Positions 1-13,712 of a stretch of DNA of 64,000 nucleotides are shown piece by piece. The notes beneath the pieces are model-generated. The model was given only the letters and a program-made list of their open reading frames with translations. It was not told the DNA's origin and did no database searches. Source of the DNA: Isoetes taiwanensis (taxonomy: Eukaryota; Streptophyta; Lycopodiopsida; Isoetales; Isoetaceae). Position 1 is the first letter of the stretch; the number at the start of each line of letters is the position of its first letter. The stretch spans positions 6,839,563 to 6,903,562 of the forward strand of contig JAJEKV010000014.1 in NCBI GenBank assembly GCA_021234155.1, in the 5' to 3' direction. The translations under genes and the position numbers were made by a program.

Positions 1-20
1 CTTCATTGTGTGAACTTGCA

Positions 21-3000
21 GGAGCCGAAGATTGCCAGCCTTAGGAGTAGAATAGAGGTACAGTTTTATATGTTGGCATGGACTTCTTAATGTCCTGGTA
101 GAAGGAACTTATCAAGTCCCATGGTTCTGTGTGTCATGCTCTTGTCATAGGCAGCAATAAAAAAGGCAACATCGATAGCCCAGTCGTATCTGGAAAAATA
201 TGCATCATTTGAATCTCTAATTCAACTAGACTTGGGAAAGTACAAGGAGGAATTGGAAACCAGAAAGCCTCCACTGAAGGACCTGATTGCAGAGTTTCAT
301 GGTCATAAAGCTGAGCAGGACTGTTTAGAGACCAGGTTTGGTTTTCTTTCATCTTTTCATTTATGCAATAAATTGTAACATAACTTATATTTTTATTATC
401 TTATGCAGCATACCCACTACAATATTACTTGGGCCTTTCATTGTGACATGCAAAAGAGTTCGGGCTATTCTAGTTCAGAAGAAGGGCCAGTTGGCTGATA
501 TAGGTCTGTAATTTGGAAATGCTATGTTATGCCTGCTTTAAGCCAGCCCATGATTGAACCTAGCAAGGCTTGCATCGTAATACTTCATGAGTTGCTGTAA
601 GGTTGTTGGCTGCCTGAAAAGACAATGACATCTTCCTCTTATGATTTAATACGCAGGGCAGGTGAAGATGAAATGCTCTTCCGACTAGACCATGCTCAAA
701 ATTCATAAATTACATGTTTTATCCTCTTGGTTGAGATGTTTAGCATGCTCCAGCTCAATTTTCAGCTCATGAGAGGACACCCTAAACTGCCCCATTGAGA
801 ATCCCACACTATTGAAGGTCAATGCCAAGACTTACTATAAAACCATCTGCCGAACTGTCTAGGAAGTTCTCCTTATAAAATTTCCTTCTAGAAGACAACT
901 CTGTAGAAGGATTTAGCCAGGTCTCTGATACATAAAGATGCTCCAAATCATTACGTATAAGCTTGTTCAACTGCTTTGCTATCTGTTTTGGATTGGGCGC
1001 TGGCAAGCTATAATGGAATGGAGGTATTTTATCCATTGAGAAACCAAGAGTGTTGAACGTCTTAATTGTTCTGTGTAGTCATACTGCCTTGATCAGCCAC
1101 CACTTTTAATGAGACATAAGCCAACCAATGAAGCCCTCTCTTGTGGCCCCAAAGTGGCATAAGTTATGTAGAAAAGACACTACTTGGAAAGCCATTTCAA
1201 GCTGTGAGGGATTAGCATTAAATTCAGCCAGCATTAGAGTATGAGATACTGAGGGTTTACTTCTGATCATTCTAGATAAGAGAGACATCTGAATCCTCTC
1301 CAATTGAGGCCATTCCTCTGCTCACAAATCCACTCCCCATATTTGTGAACCATATAGAGCTGCAGGATTTATCAACATCTCAAATAAGAAGAACTTTGTA
1401 TGAATGTCCTGAAAGTGCATTGAAATCATTGTTTCTCTAATTGGGCGAGAAAGATGTATCCCTTATCAATCCTAGTGCCATTTTCAACCTGAAACCACTC
1501 CCAAACAAGATAAAATTTCCAGGGGTTGCGCCTTAAAGAAGAAAGAATTCTCCTTTAAACCTTTCCCAGAAGTACTAAACCTTTCCCAGAGGTACTAGAC
1601 ACCATCGTCTTTGCCTTTTGTAGGTTGACCTGCAGTTCCCTTTCTTTGCAAAATGTCATTTTCATATAGAGAAAATACTGCCCAAATCTGCTTGTGAAAA
1701 AGGCCTAACACTTTGAGTCTATGAAATAACCTTTTCTAAGGAGTGATATCAAAGCTTTCTGGAATTGACGAAACAGTAGTACCCTTTACTTTCCTTGGCC
1801 TTCGCTCCTTCAATAATTGCCCTTAGAGTATCTGATCAATAGTAGAAAACTTCTGGCCCTTAGCTGGAAGCATGCCCTTCTCTGCGTAATCACAAACATT
1901 CTCAATGCAGATCCATATAACTTTGCCATTACATGGACAATCATGATTAGCCGATAATTTGACGGATAATTTTCCGATTTAGCTGCTCTTATAAATGTGA
2001 TCTATGTTCGATATGTTAAATCATAACGTGTAACTTAACGTTGTTTGTATTAGCCCATGGGCCCTCCTTATTTTTACCTTTTCTCTATTTGCCACTCTGA
2101 GGATGTGGCACATATATATTTATCATCTTGTGAGTTGTGAGTTAACGTATAACACAAGTTTCTTGCTCCTTTCTTGCTCGCTGCGTCTCCTTTTCTCTTC
2201 ATTGTGTTTTTCTGTTCAAATCACCTTCTCCGCTTAACATTTGGTATCAGAGCGGTGTTGCCATCCTTGGACGGTTTATTCTGTGCAGAGGAATTATTGA
2301 GAATTCTTGTCTGCCTTGTGGAAAACAGAGACTTAGATAGAAGCATCCCTTGTTATGCTGAGTTACATGCAGTGTTAAGCAAGCTAAAACCAGTTCTTGA
2401 GTGTAGAAATCTGAAAGATTAGTTGCAGCAGCTTGCATATTGCCTTGCATGTTGAAGATTGAGAAGGAGTTTGCAGATTTGTAGCTTTGATTAGAAAAGG
2501 TTTTTCTTTTCACAATGGACAGCCTCGAAAAGGTATTCATGAGCGAGAAGTTCTTGCTTAAAGGGAAGAACTACTCTATTGGAAAGGAAAAGATGGCTTT
2601 GGCACTTGATCTTGCTGGAGTTTGGGATATAGGAGCTGCTGAAGACGGAGTTAACAAAAGGCTCTGATGCTCATGAAACTTGCGGTGGATGATCCCATGC
2701 AAGGCACATACTTGGAGTGAAAAATACTACTGAAGCTTGGCACAGATTTCAACAAATATATGAGACAAAAATCATACAAGGAAGCAGCTGTTAAGAAATC
2801 AGCTTAACAGTCTAAAGTTAGGAAATGTAAAGATGCAAGTGACGTCATTGCGAAGATCACAGAAATTGCTCCACAATTGGCTTTAAATAGGTTTTCAATC
2901 AACCAAGAAGAAATTCAAGAAGAAGGGGGAGCAGGGGTCGAGAAAATTGGAGAAGAAGGGGGAGCAGGGGTCGAGAAAATTGGAGAAATTTCCAACGCAA

Positions 3001-6000
3001 GAAGAAGGTACGGCCAAAATTGATTTTCAATCTCATCAGCCTCAACGAGGAACATACCATGAAAGAGGCCGTACAATTAGAGGAAAAATAGAGGAAGCGG
3101 TGAATGTTGGAGCTCTTAGTCCACAAAAAATATCAAATGCTATTGTTGTGATGAAGTTGGCCATGTGGTGAATGATTGTCCTCTAAAAAAGAATATACTG
3201 AAGATGAAACTTAAAAAGGAGCCCCATTACCTTGAAGAAGGGTCGCCATCAAGCTTGGAAGAGCAAACCTCTATGGATGCACAAGATTTTGCAATCTTTG
3301 TACCTGAGGTCGATCATGTAAGATACAAATCTGATAGGTGCGTTGCTTGTTTGGATAGTGGCGGCTCGACTCAAGTAACAGGTGATGAATTACTTTTCTC
3401 AAAGCTCACAAAGTACGTTGGAGATAAAATCCTTTTAGGAGATGATTCAACATTAGCAATAGAAGGGGATGGAAATGTAAGATTGAAAGGCGAAGGAGAC
3501 GCCACCAGACAAAACATAGAATGTGATATATGTTGGACGTGGCACATATATATGTATCATTTTATCTTGTGAGTTAACGTATAACACAAGTTTCTTGCTC
3601 CTTCTTCCTTGCTTGTTGTGTCTCCTCCCTTTTCCATTGTGTTTTGCTGTTCAGATCACCTTCTTCACTTAACATTCTTCACTGATTTTCCCACCAGCAC
3701 CAATCAAGTCTTGTTTAAGAGTTTTCCATTTAATCATATAGTCGGCAATACATGGGCGCTGTTCGAAAGTCAGTTGCTCCATCTGCTCCTTGATTGAAGA
3801 TATTCGTCCAAATCCCTTAAGTGTACAAGTATTGCCATGCTTTAGAAAAGGTATCCATAGATTTGTCTCCTTATTTCAGGATCCACCAAGGGCTTGAGAT
3901 GATCAAGGGCATGTTGTCTTCTCAGGCTCAACAGTGGCATCCCATCTTTTTTTCAAAATTTTCTTCAGATCTTCAGACCTATTAAACCTAAATAAATTTT
4001 TAAAATTTCTTTCCAAGTTTGATAGTTGGTCCCATCTAAGACGGGTTTCTCTGCCAGCTTTCAGGGATCCATGAGAACCATGCTTGAATGCTTCTCTAGA
4101 AACCTTGAATAAAAAAGAAGTCTACCAAGAAACAATGTTAGCACAAGTCTCCCATATTCTGTAGACATTTTGATAAAAGAATGAACAATGGATGTGATGT
4201 GGCATGATCTCGGCCAGAGAATCCTAGCCAGAGTACTCCAGCTCTGCGTACTCCAGCTCTGCACTCGATATCATGTTGCCTCATCGGAGGCTGATGGTGT
4301 GAGTCATGTACTGTTAGATCAGATTTAGGTCAGATAGGGAGAGTTTCTAAACTAACAAAGAGGCTACCAATTGAAGAAATGCACGCGATTGTCATGTGAC
4401 CCATGCTCAATAACGTTTCTGGTTAATATCTCTGGATCACTCCTGAGCAACTACTCATATCACCTTGCAGAAGACTGGATTAGTCATGCCAGTTTCTTTC
4501 TTTTCAATTGGATATCCGTTGCTTTCATTACTGCTTATTGATAAGTAACTCGTCTCCCAGATGTAAGAGAAGTCGTGAATGCATCGTATAGCCTATGTAT
4601 ACGATGCAAATGTTGCTTATTTATTATCCATCTAAATTTGCATTTTGGCCAAATTATACTGATGTAATAATATGTGAATGAATGATAAGTTGATAAACCT
4701 ATTTAGGACTGACTTTATTTTATGTAAACTAGAGGTATTTCTGTCTTGAATGCAGTATTATCTTTAATATCATTAGCACCAAGACAGATGGCACAGAGTA
4801 TTTGTCAAAAGTTCGAAGAAAAGGAAAAACAGCTGAAACTTAAAACCCGCACTCCTGAGGAGGTGGCCTCTCAGAGGGAATTCATTGCCTCTCTTCCAAT
4901 GAAAATCAATGAACTTAGAGCTGAAATTGATATGACTGAGGTAATGTTATGTTCAATTCTATCCATCTTTTGTGATTGGTAAGGCTGCATATTCAAGCCG
5001 ATTCCCTAGCTTTAGAATGCAGAGTTCATGCAAAAGTAACCTTCATGTAATAACATATTACAAAGGACTTTTCAACTGATTCCTCGACACATGTTTTTCC
5101 AACCATAGAAATGCAACAAATCCTTCTAAATGCAATAATAAACGAAAATTCCTTCTTTCTTTGATGAACACTGCATGCTGCTACAAGTATTTCATATATG
5201 TTATTATATGGTGCAAGGGTTAAAACATACTTATGCCTCCGTTTTCTGATGATCTTACAGGTATACTATACAGCATTGGAAGAGATAAACTGCAACCTCA
5301 GTGATAGCGATTTTGCTCAAAAGTGGACATGCCAGGCATGGCCATCAAGAATTGAAAAAACTGTGGAAAGAATCGAGAAAATTCTTGCATCTGATATGGA
5401 GCGTTACCAGAGGGAGATGGAAGAACAACAAATTGCTTTTATTCACACAATGGATGTTATGGAATCAACAGTGTCATCGTTTTCACAATACATTGACCTG
5501 GGCCAGGTATGCACTTCGATATTGACGGCTTTGCACATGAAAATTATTGCATGTTCCAATGGGATTCTCCCTTTGCAGTCCGATGCTGTATCTGCAGAAG
5601 CCCGGAAAACATTCGAGCAGCTTCGTAAAGCTGACGAACTTTCTAAGCTCTTTAATTCGAGGGAAGCATTGTTTGGGGTATCCACAACAGACTACAGCCG
5701 TCTTAGAAAGACCATTGAAGCATTTGAACCATTTTATTATCTATGGACGTCAGCTGATGACTGGAAACGATGCTACAAGAGCTGGATGTTTGATTCCTTT
5801 GAAACGCTTGAGGGTGATGAAATCGAAAAACTTGTCACTGGTTGGTGGAAAGGATTAGTTAAAGTCAGTCGGTTATTTACGCAGAAAGAACTTACTGATT
5901 GCGCAGCAAACTGTGATGAAATACGTCATCAGGTGATAGTTTCTGCAAGACAGACCCTCTGGATGGCTATAAGGGAAATAATATGCTACCTGGGGCCAAA

Positions 6001-9000
6001 AGAAAATGAGCTGATTTTTATACTACACAGGAGTCATAATTATCTGGATTAGACTTTGCATTATCTTGTTTATTCTTGCATGCAGGTTGGGGAGTTTAAA
6101 CCCTATGTCCCCTTAATACAAGCTATGAGAACACCTGGTATGCGAGCACGCCACTGGGATCAGCTTACAAATGAGCTTAAGATGGATATGCATTTTACTT
6201 CAGAGTTTAATTTATCAAAAGGCATTGAGATGGGCCTCATAGACCATATTGAAGTAATAGCCAGTGTGGCTGATACTGCTGCTAAGGAGTATGCTATAGA
6301 AACTGCACTACTCAAGATGGAAGATGACTGGAAAAATGCTCTGTTTCAGGTAGCCGTTCTCACAGATTCGGTGGCAAATGCATCCGTTATTCACATATCT
6401 GATACTGTCTTTATTATTCAGGTAATGGATTACAAAGAAACAGGTTCCTACATTGTAAAGGTTGATGAATCCATCTTGCAGCAACTTGATGATCATATTG
6501 CCATGACACAGTCAATGAGTTTTTCGCCATTTAAGAAACCATTTGATGATAAGATTACTAAGTGGGAAGCTCAGCTTGTGCTTGTTTCTGAAATATTGGA
6601 TGAGTGGTTTGCATTACAAAGACAATGGATGTATTTGGAGCCTATATTCAGCAGTCCTGATATTCAGACACAACTTCCAATTGAGAGTAAAAGATTTACA
6701 ACAGTAAACACTATCTGGCGCAAAGCAGTTGGCCAGGCTCATCAGGCGCCTCATATTCTTACCATCTGCTCAAGTAAGAAGCTGTTGGAACAGCTTAGAG
6801 ATTCAAACAAGGTATGTGGACTCGTTTGGTGTGCCTTTGAAAAGATCTTCTATATAGAGACCACATAATTGTATTCTGATATTTTTAATATGTTGATGCT
6901 TGTTGCAACTGGAGGCAGCTTATTGACATGGTGCAAAAGGGACTTGCCGATTATTTGGAGACGAAAAGGTTGGCATTCAGCAGGTTCTTCTTTTTGTCAA
7001 ATGATGAACTGCTGCAGATATTGTCACAAGCAAAAAATCCACTAGCCGTTCAGCCCCATTTGCGCAAATGTTTTGAAGCTATTTCAGAACTAGATTTCAA
7101 GAAAGACATGGAGATTGATGCCATGAACTCGATTGAAGGTGAAAAGGTGATCTGCACTTTACCTCTCTTGGGTTCTGTTAAGATTTCAGATGTGTATAGC
7201 TTAGTGATGATATCACACTGCTGAAGTGCCATTGGGATGACGTGGCGTAAATGTTAGTAAGCAGAGGAGAGGAGAGGAGACATCAGATTAGGAACACCGG
7301 CCAAAAGATTATTCACTGATTCTATTCAACCTCTGTTGAGCTTATGGACACTGCATCCTGTTTCTTGCTCAACCGACACTCTGCAGCTGAACCAAAATTG
7401 AAGATATAAGCTCCTACAGATCTTCTATCATCCTCGCATCCTGCGTGATCAGCATCAGAATATCCCTGTAGCCGAAAGTTGCTGTATTGTCATTATTCAG
7501 CCCATAATTCAGTGTACCTTAAGGTACCTTAAAACTCGTTTGACAAGCTGGTAGGATGTTCAGTTGCTGAGTGGACCAGGTTGCAGAGATTGCAGATTGC
7601 CAAACACAGACTAGCTTGTGTCATCCAAACCTATGCCTAAAGAGAAAATCGAACACGATGAAATCACTGCATCGGAAAGGATCAACTCGGTTCATAGATA
7701 TTTAATATTGCATGTCAAACAACCAAGTTGGTGACATATCTATGTATTAAACTGTGGTTATTACCTGGGCTAATGATCCTATCTTGGGTTGGGACCTGGG
7801 GAGCGAGCATCTACTGATCAAGGGGATAGTTAAACAAAAATGTCAATCTTTTAATAAAAGATATCTATCAACATCTCCTAGCTAATTAATGAACTTTAGG
7901 CTTATATAATACCTTTTATACATGGACGGTGTCCACAGGATGTCTTTTAGGAGACATAGACTATAGGAAAATATCACATGGCGTCCACAATCAGTTAACA
8001 AAACGTCCGCCAGGTCATGACTATAAGTAGTCATATGAGCTAACTTGGCATCATGCCACGTCACATTAGGGTTACATTAGGGTTTCCTTCTTCTAACACC
8101 CCTTCTGAAACTCTACTGTAACACATGAATGTAACAGAGGAACATCATATCAAGGGTTGACTTGTAACTTTTGCATGCCCAGCAGAAACTTCATCTGTTT
8201 AAGCCCTGAGCCTGTAAGTGGTTTAGTCATCCCATCAGCTAGTTGACTTGAAGTCATACAGTATTCCACATCCAAAGTAGACTGCTGCATTTGTTCCCTG
8301 ACAAAGCACAGCTCAGTATCATGATGTTTAGTGGGATGATGGTACTGTTCATCCTTGAGAAGATCTATGGCTCCAGAATTATCCACTAAGAGCTTAGCCT
8401 TTGAAATGGGAACTTTCAACTCTTGAAATAATTGTAATAACCACATCATTTCCTGCGTTCCTGTAACCAAGGCTTTTATCTCAGCTTCTGTGGTGCTACG
8501 CTTACTGAAGTCTGCTTTTTAGATCCCCAAGTAATTGGACTAGCTCCAAGCATAGAGATGTATCCTGTATGTGACCGTCTGTAATCAAAATCAGTTCCAG
8601 CATGATCAGCATCCGTGTAAAACAGTAGATCCATATTGTCCTATTTTCTATACACTAGACCTTCAGTCATAGTAGCTTTAAGATAAGCAAGTATTCGTTT
8701 TCTAGTTCGCTAATGATTTTGCTTGGGAGATTGCATGAACCTGCTTACTTGACTAACAGCAAAAGTAATGTCTGGTCTGGTAATATTGAGGTAGATCAAA
8801 GATCCAACAAGCTGTCTGAAGAGCGTAACATCATAAGAAGGTTCCTGAGAATTCAAAGTAAGTTTATTCCCCTGCTCATATGGGCTGGAAGCATCCTTGG
8901 TATCTTCCATGTGAAACTGCAGTAATAAATCCTTGATGTATTTCGTTTGAGTGAGGTGAAGATATGTAGAGTGCTGCCAAACTTCAATTCCTAAACAAAA

Positions 9001-12000
9001 ATGTAAAAGACCCAAGTCTGTAAGCTCAAAGGAATTACCAAGATCAGCCTTTAACTTCAATATTAGCTCCGTAGCATCTCCTGTGATGATAACATCATCA
9101 ACATATAGAGTAAGAATACATATCCGACCATCATGATACTTGTAATAAAGGCTAGGGTCTTTATGAGATCTCTGAAATCCTGCAGCTAACAGAAATGCAT
9201 TGATTTTATGATTCCAGCACCTCGGAGCTTGCTTCAACCCATACAAACTTCGTTTGAGCTTGCAAACTAAGTGTTCTTGTCCTTGTTGAACAAAACCAGC
9301 AGGCTGTTCCATGTAAATGGTCTCCTTCAAATCCCCATTTAAGAATGCACTCTTAAAGTCCATTTGCCATATTGGCCATCCCTTGGCAGCTGCAAAAGCT
9401 AAGACTGCACGAATAGTGTCCATCCGAGCCACAGGAGCAAAAACATCGGTATAATCATAGCCAAACTTTTGATTATAACCTTTTGCTACTAAACGCGCCT
9501 TATGCTTAGCTACAGATCCATCTGAATTGAATTTAGTGCGAAAAACCCATTTGCTGCCAATGACATTATGGTGGGATGGACGAGAAACCAAATCCCAGGT
9601 CTGCTGCTTAAGTAACATTGAAATTTCACTTTCCATGGCAGTAATCCATTCTTTATGCTTGGCTGCTTGTTTAAATGTTCGGGGATCTTGATGCTCTTGG
9701 TATTTAGCCATCAAAGCGAAATTGCATGTAACATTCTCTGGTGGTAAGCCAGCCAATCTCCTAGATCTTCTTGGAGATGTCATAGGATCTGGAATAGCAG
9801 GAATAGATGCCAAAGAATAATCAGCATCCAAAGAGTTTGAGGAGAAATCGCTCTCATATAGAGGAGAGGAAACTCCCTGGCCTACAAATGGAATGCCATG
9901 GTGATCATCTTCTGGAATTAGCAAGTGTGTGGAATCATCAGGAGTGTCAACAGCAAGAGGTTGACTGTCGGATGCTGAATTCTGTTCATGAGCAGCAGAC
10001 AACGAGGGTATATCAACAACATTAGCTGGTGTCACTGGTGTCAGGAGTCTTGAGTTGGCATATTCAAAAAGATGATGCAGCAACTCAAGTTGAAATGAAG
10101 ACATATCCTCAACAAATTGTACACTTCTCGAAACAAAGACTTGCTTGTTTTTAGGATCAAAAAATCTCCAGCCTTTATTGTTGAGAGAATATCCCACAAA
10201 AATACATTTAATGGCCCTGTCAGATAGTTTTCCAGCCTTTTTGAGTTTTTCCATAGGTATAGCAGCATAGGCAAGACAGCCAAAAATGCGAAGATGATCT
10301 ACACGTGGTTTCTTACCATAAAATGCCTCAAAAGGTGTCATGTTTGGTAATGCCTTGGTAGGTGCCCTGTTTGCTATGTAAACTGCGGCATGAAGTGCTT
10401 CTCCCCAAAATTTCAGATTCAAATGTTTATATGTGAGCATCGACCGAACCAAATTCTGTAGAGATCGATGTTTTCGCTCAGCTACTCCATTTTGCGAGTG
10501 AGCAAAGGGCACAATCAATTGCCTATGAATACCATTAGCTTGACAAAAAGCATCAAATTCCCCATTCACTTACTCAGTGCCATTATCGTGCCATTATCTG
10601 TCCGGAGCTCTTTAATTTTGCTGCCCATATGCTGCTGAATGAAAATAACAAAATCTTTGAAATAAGAGAATACCTGATTTTTAGTTTTCAATAGAAAGAC
10701 CCAAGTGAATCTTGAAAAATCATCTACAACAATGAAAAAATATGCTGCTCCTCCATATGATATGACGGGCATATAACATAGATCAGAGTGAACGATTTCT
10801 AATGGTTTTTCCGCCCTGTCTTGTGCATGATCTGGATACGGTGCTTGAGGTTGCTTGGCAAGATGACAAGCTTCACATTCAATATACTTGGATGCTAAAT
10901 TTGGCAGTCCTTCAACCATAGCCAACCGAGTCAACTCACCAATGGCTTGACCACCCATGTGAGCAAATCGTGCATGCCATAAACTCTCTGCAGTCATATC
11001 AGTATCAATGAAACTAGTGGCATATGACAGTGGCTGAGCATCCATAGTGTATAATCCTGCTTTATTCAAGTGACCAGTCAAAAGAATCCCAAGTTGAGCA
11101 GGAGATAAAAGTTCAAAAGGACTCTTCATGGTGATGTAAACTCTCTTATTGCCAAAAATAATGGTCATTCCTTGAAGATCAAATTGAGAAACAGAAAGCA
11201 AATTCGTGAGAAGAGTAGGAAGATAAGTGACATCTGGAACTTCAATAATAACACCATCATTGGACTTTAAATGAAGTTCCCCTTTGCTGTAAGACTGACA
11301 TGAATTACCATTGCCAACAGTAACTTGAACTGACTGATCAATCTGAGGATTAAGCAAGAGACTTTCATCTCCTATAAGATGCTTAGATGCTCCTGAATCT
11401 AGCATAAGAAATGGTGAGGGCATGCCACTATGGGTTGCAACATTGAGATTTGAAGTTCCAAAGATCAATGGAAGTTCTGGAGCATGACTAAGAAATTGCT
11501 CATCATCATGAGCAGCAGTAGTAACAGTCAAATCAAGATGAATGCTCACCTCAAATGTTTTCTCAAAAACATGCTCAATGTCAGGAATTATTTGAGTGTC
11601 ATATGGCAAAGATAAGTCCTCCAAATTACCAGTAATGGCCATACCAAGGTATTCATGAGAGAACAAAGGTAACAACACTGCTGACCCAGAGAATGCATGG
11701 TGTGTTGGTGTGGGAGTGGAAGTGGAAGTAGACGTAGAAGTCCCTGTTCTTGTAGATTCTAACCACTGCTTGAACTGTGGACATCTATTTCTGAAATGCC
11801 CCTTCTTGCCACAAGCAAAACAGGTAATATTAGATCGATCCTTAACTGGCTTATCTGGATGTTTGTATCTTTCTGTTTGCTTAAGTTTAGTAGCATCTGC
11901 CACAGCTAAATTTACCTGAGCTAAGTGAAGTTGAGCTTGCTGCACCTTATTAGTATCTTCCAATTCTTCTTGAACAAGCAGATTCTGTACTTCTATAAAT

Positions 12001-13676
12001 GTAAATTGAACTCCCTTTTGTGAGCATGTCTTAATTGAGCCAATAATGTTTTGAAATCTGTCCCCCACACCTCTGAAGATCAAGATTATCAGATCTTGTT
12101 CATCAATCCTTCCTCCTGCTCCAATGAGTTGTTGCTTCAGGGATTTTAGTTTAGACAAGTAGGCTTGCACATTGTCACATGTTGCCAGCTTCAACTGCTC
12201 CATTTCCTGTTTGATTAGAGACTGTTTTGCAAGACCAGTGACTACACATGAAGATTTGAGATATTTCCAAGCTTCCATAAAAGTTTTGCACTCCTTGAGT
12301 TGCAAGCTAATCTCAGAATCAACCAGAGATTTCAAATGATCCAAAGCTTCTTCATCTTCATCAGGATTTGTATCTAGATCCCATCCTGGCTTCAAGACCT
12401 TCTTTAACTTGAGGAGACCTAGATAAATCTCAAAAAATTCACTCCGGGAGACATAATTGGAACCATCCAGTATTGGATTCTGAGTGATTTAAGAAGAAAC
12501 TGTAACAAGAAATCTGTCACCAGCTTGCACCAACAAAAAACTAGCCAGATCTTGCTGAAAAACTCGCCAGATCCAATCAAGATTGACGTCAATAGGAAGC
12601 TAAGGGCATTCTGCTCCAGATCCTAAAAGCACTCAGCAAAATTCGTAGTGGCAAGCAAGAATTTCTTCGACCCGCCTCTCAACATATCTTCCGTAAACAT
12701 GGCTCTGATACCATTTTAGGAGACATAGACTATAGGAAAATATCACATGGCGTCCACAATCAGTTAACAAAACGTCCGCCACCAAAAAGCAATTTGCCTA
12801 AAAGTAGGTCATGACTATAAGTAGTCATATGAGCTGACGTGGCATCATGCCACGTCACATTAGGGTTACATTAGGGTTTCCTTCTTCTAACAATGTCAAC
12901 CAGGTAACCCTTGAAGTTAATCACTTAACATTGACAAGAATGTTTTTTTGACCACGGACTTTGCATTTCACGTTTCATCTGGAAGAGATAAGAAAGAAAG
13001 AAAGAAAGAAAGAAAGATTTATTAACGTCTACGTAAGACCCGAAGGGTCTATGAGACCACAACACAAACAGAGTTCAAGACACAAACAGAGTTCAAGACC
13101 TCCAGGAGGAAAACCCTCCTGTTATCTAAAGTATAGAAACAAAAATATTGAGTTTAACAATTAAAAATCTAAAAATCTGCTCAGGTAGGGATTGACGGAG
13201 ATAGCCCATTCGTTCCTGTGATTGCTGCAAAGTAATTCATAATACCCCTTCTTGGCTTGCTTTGATGCTTCATGCTTGGCCTCTTCTGGAAAGACTTTTT
13301 ATGTTTCATGGCTGCTGATCTTTTTATCTTCTTAGACAGTGCCAAAGTCACCCCTTTAGGGTCAGGATACTTCCTCTTCTGTGATGAGTCCACTATCATC
13401 TTATCATCCTTTGACTCAGATGAGAAGAAATTAGTTATTTCTGTTTGCTTCAGGCCCATTGGATTCTTTCGTTTGAGAATATTTCTCCTGTCTAGAAATA
13501 GCTCATATACAAAGTGAGACACACATTTCTGATCGTAATATTCTATCAGCTGTCGTAGAAATGTGGGGTCTCTAAAAAGACAATGATATCTGCCTCTAAT
13601 AATGTAGTAGGTTGGGCAGGTAAAAATAAAATGTTCTTCTGACTCAACCATGTTTAGATCTGACTCAACCATGTTT

Positions 13677-13712
<36 letters not shown>

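Larger units (their letters stand above)
7945..12892 (-). mobile_element. Near-complete Copia LTR retrotransposon, antisense in dynein intron
   Basis: 4.95-kb element with LTRs at 7945-8098 (154 bp) and 12714-12892 (179 bp). The shorter LTR lacks about 25 bp found in the other. The target duplication ATGTC is intact at 7940-7944 and 12893-12897. A primer site for initiator Met-tRNA (GCTCTGATACCA on the plus strand) is at 12702-12713, next to the right LTR. A polypurine tract (AGAAGGGG on the minus strand) is at 8099-8106, next to the left LTR. On the minus strand the LTR starts TGTTAG but ends CTAAAA rather than the canonical CA. The element interrupts the dynein intron 7147-15578. Its intact target duplication and similar LTRs suggest it is fairly recent, but its genes are broken (see the pol entry). 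Confidence 0.95.
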
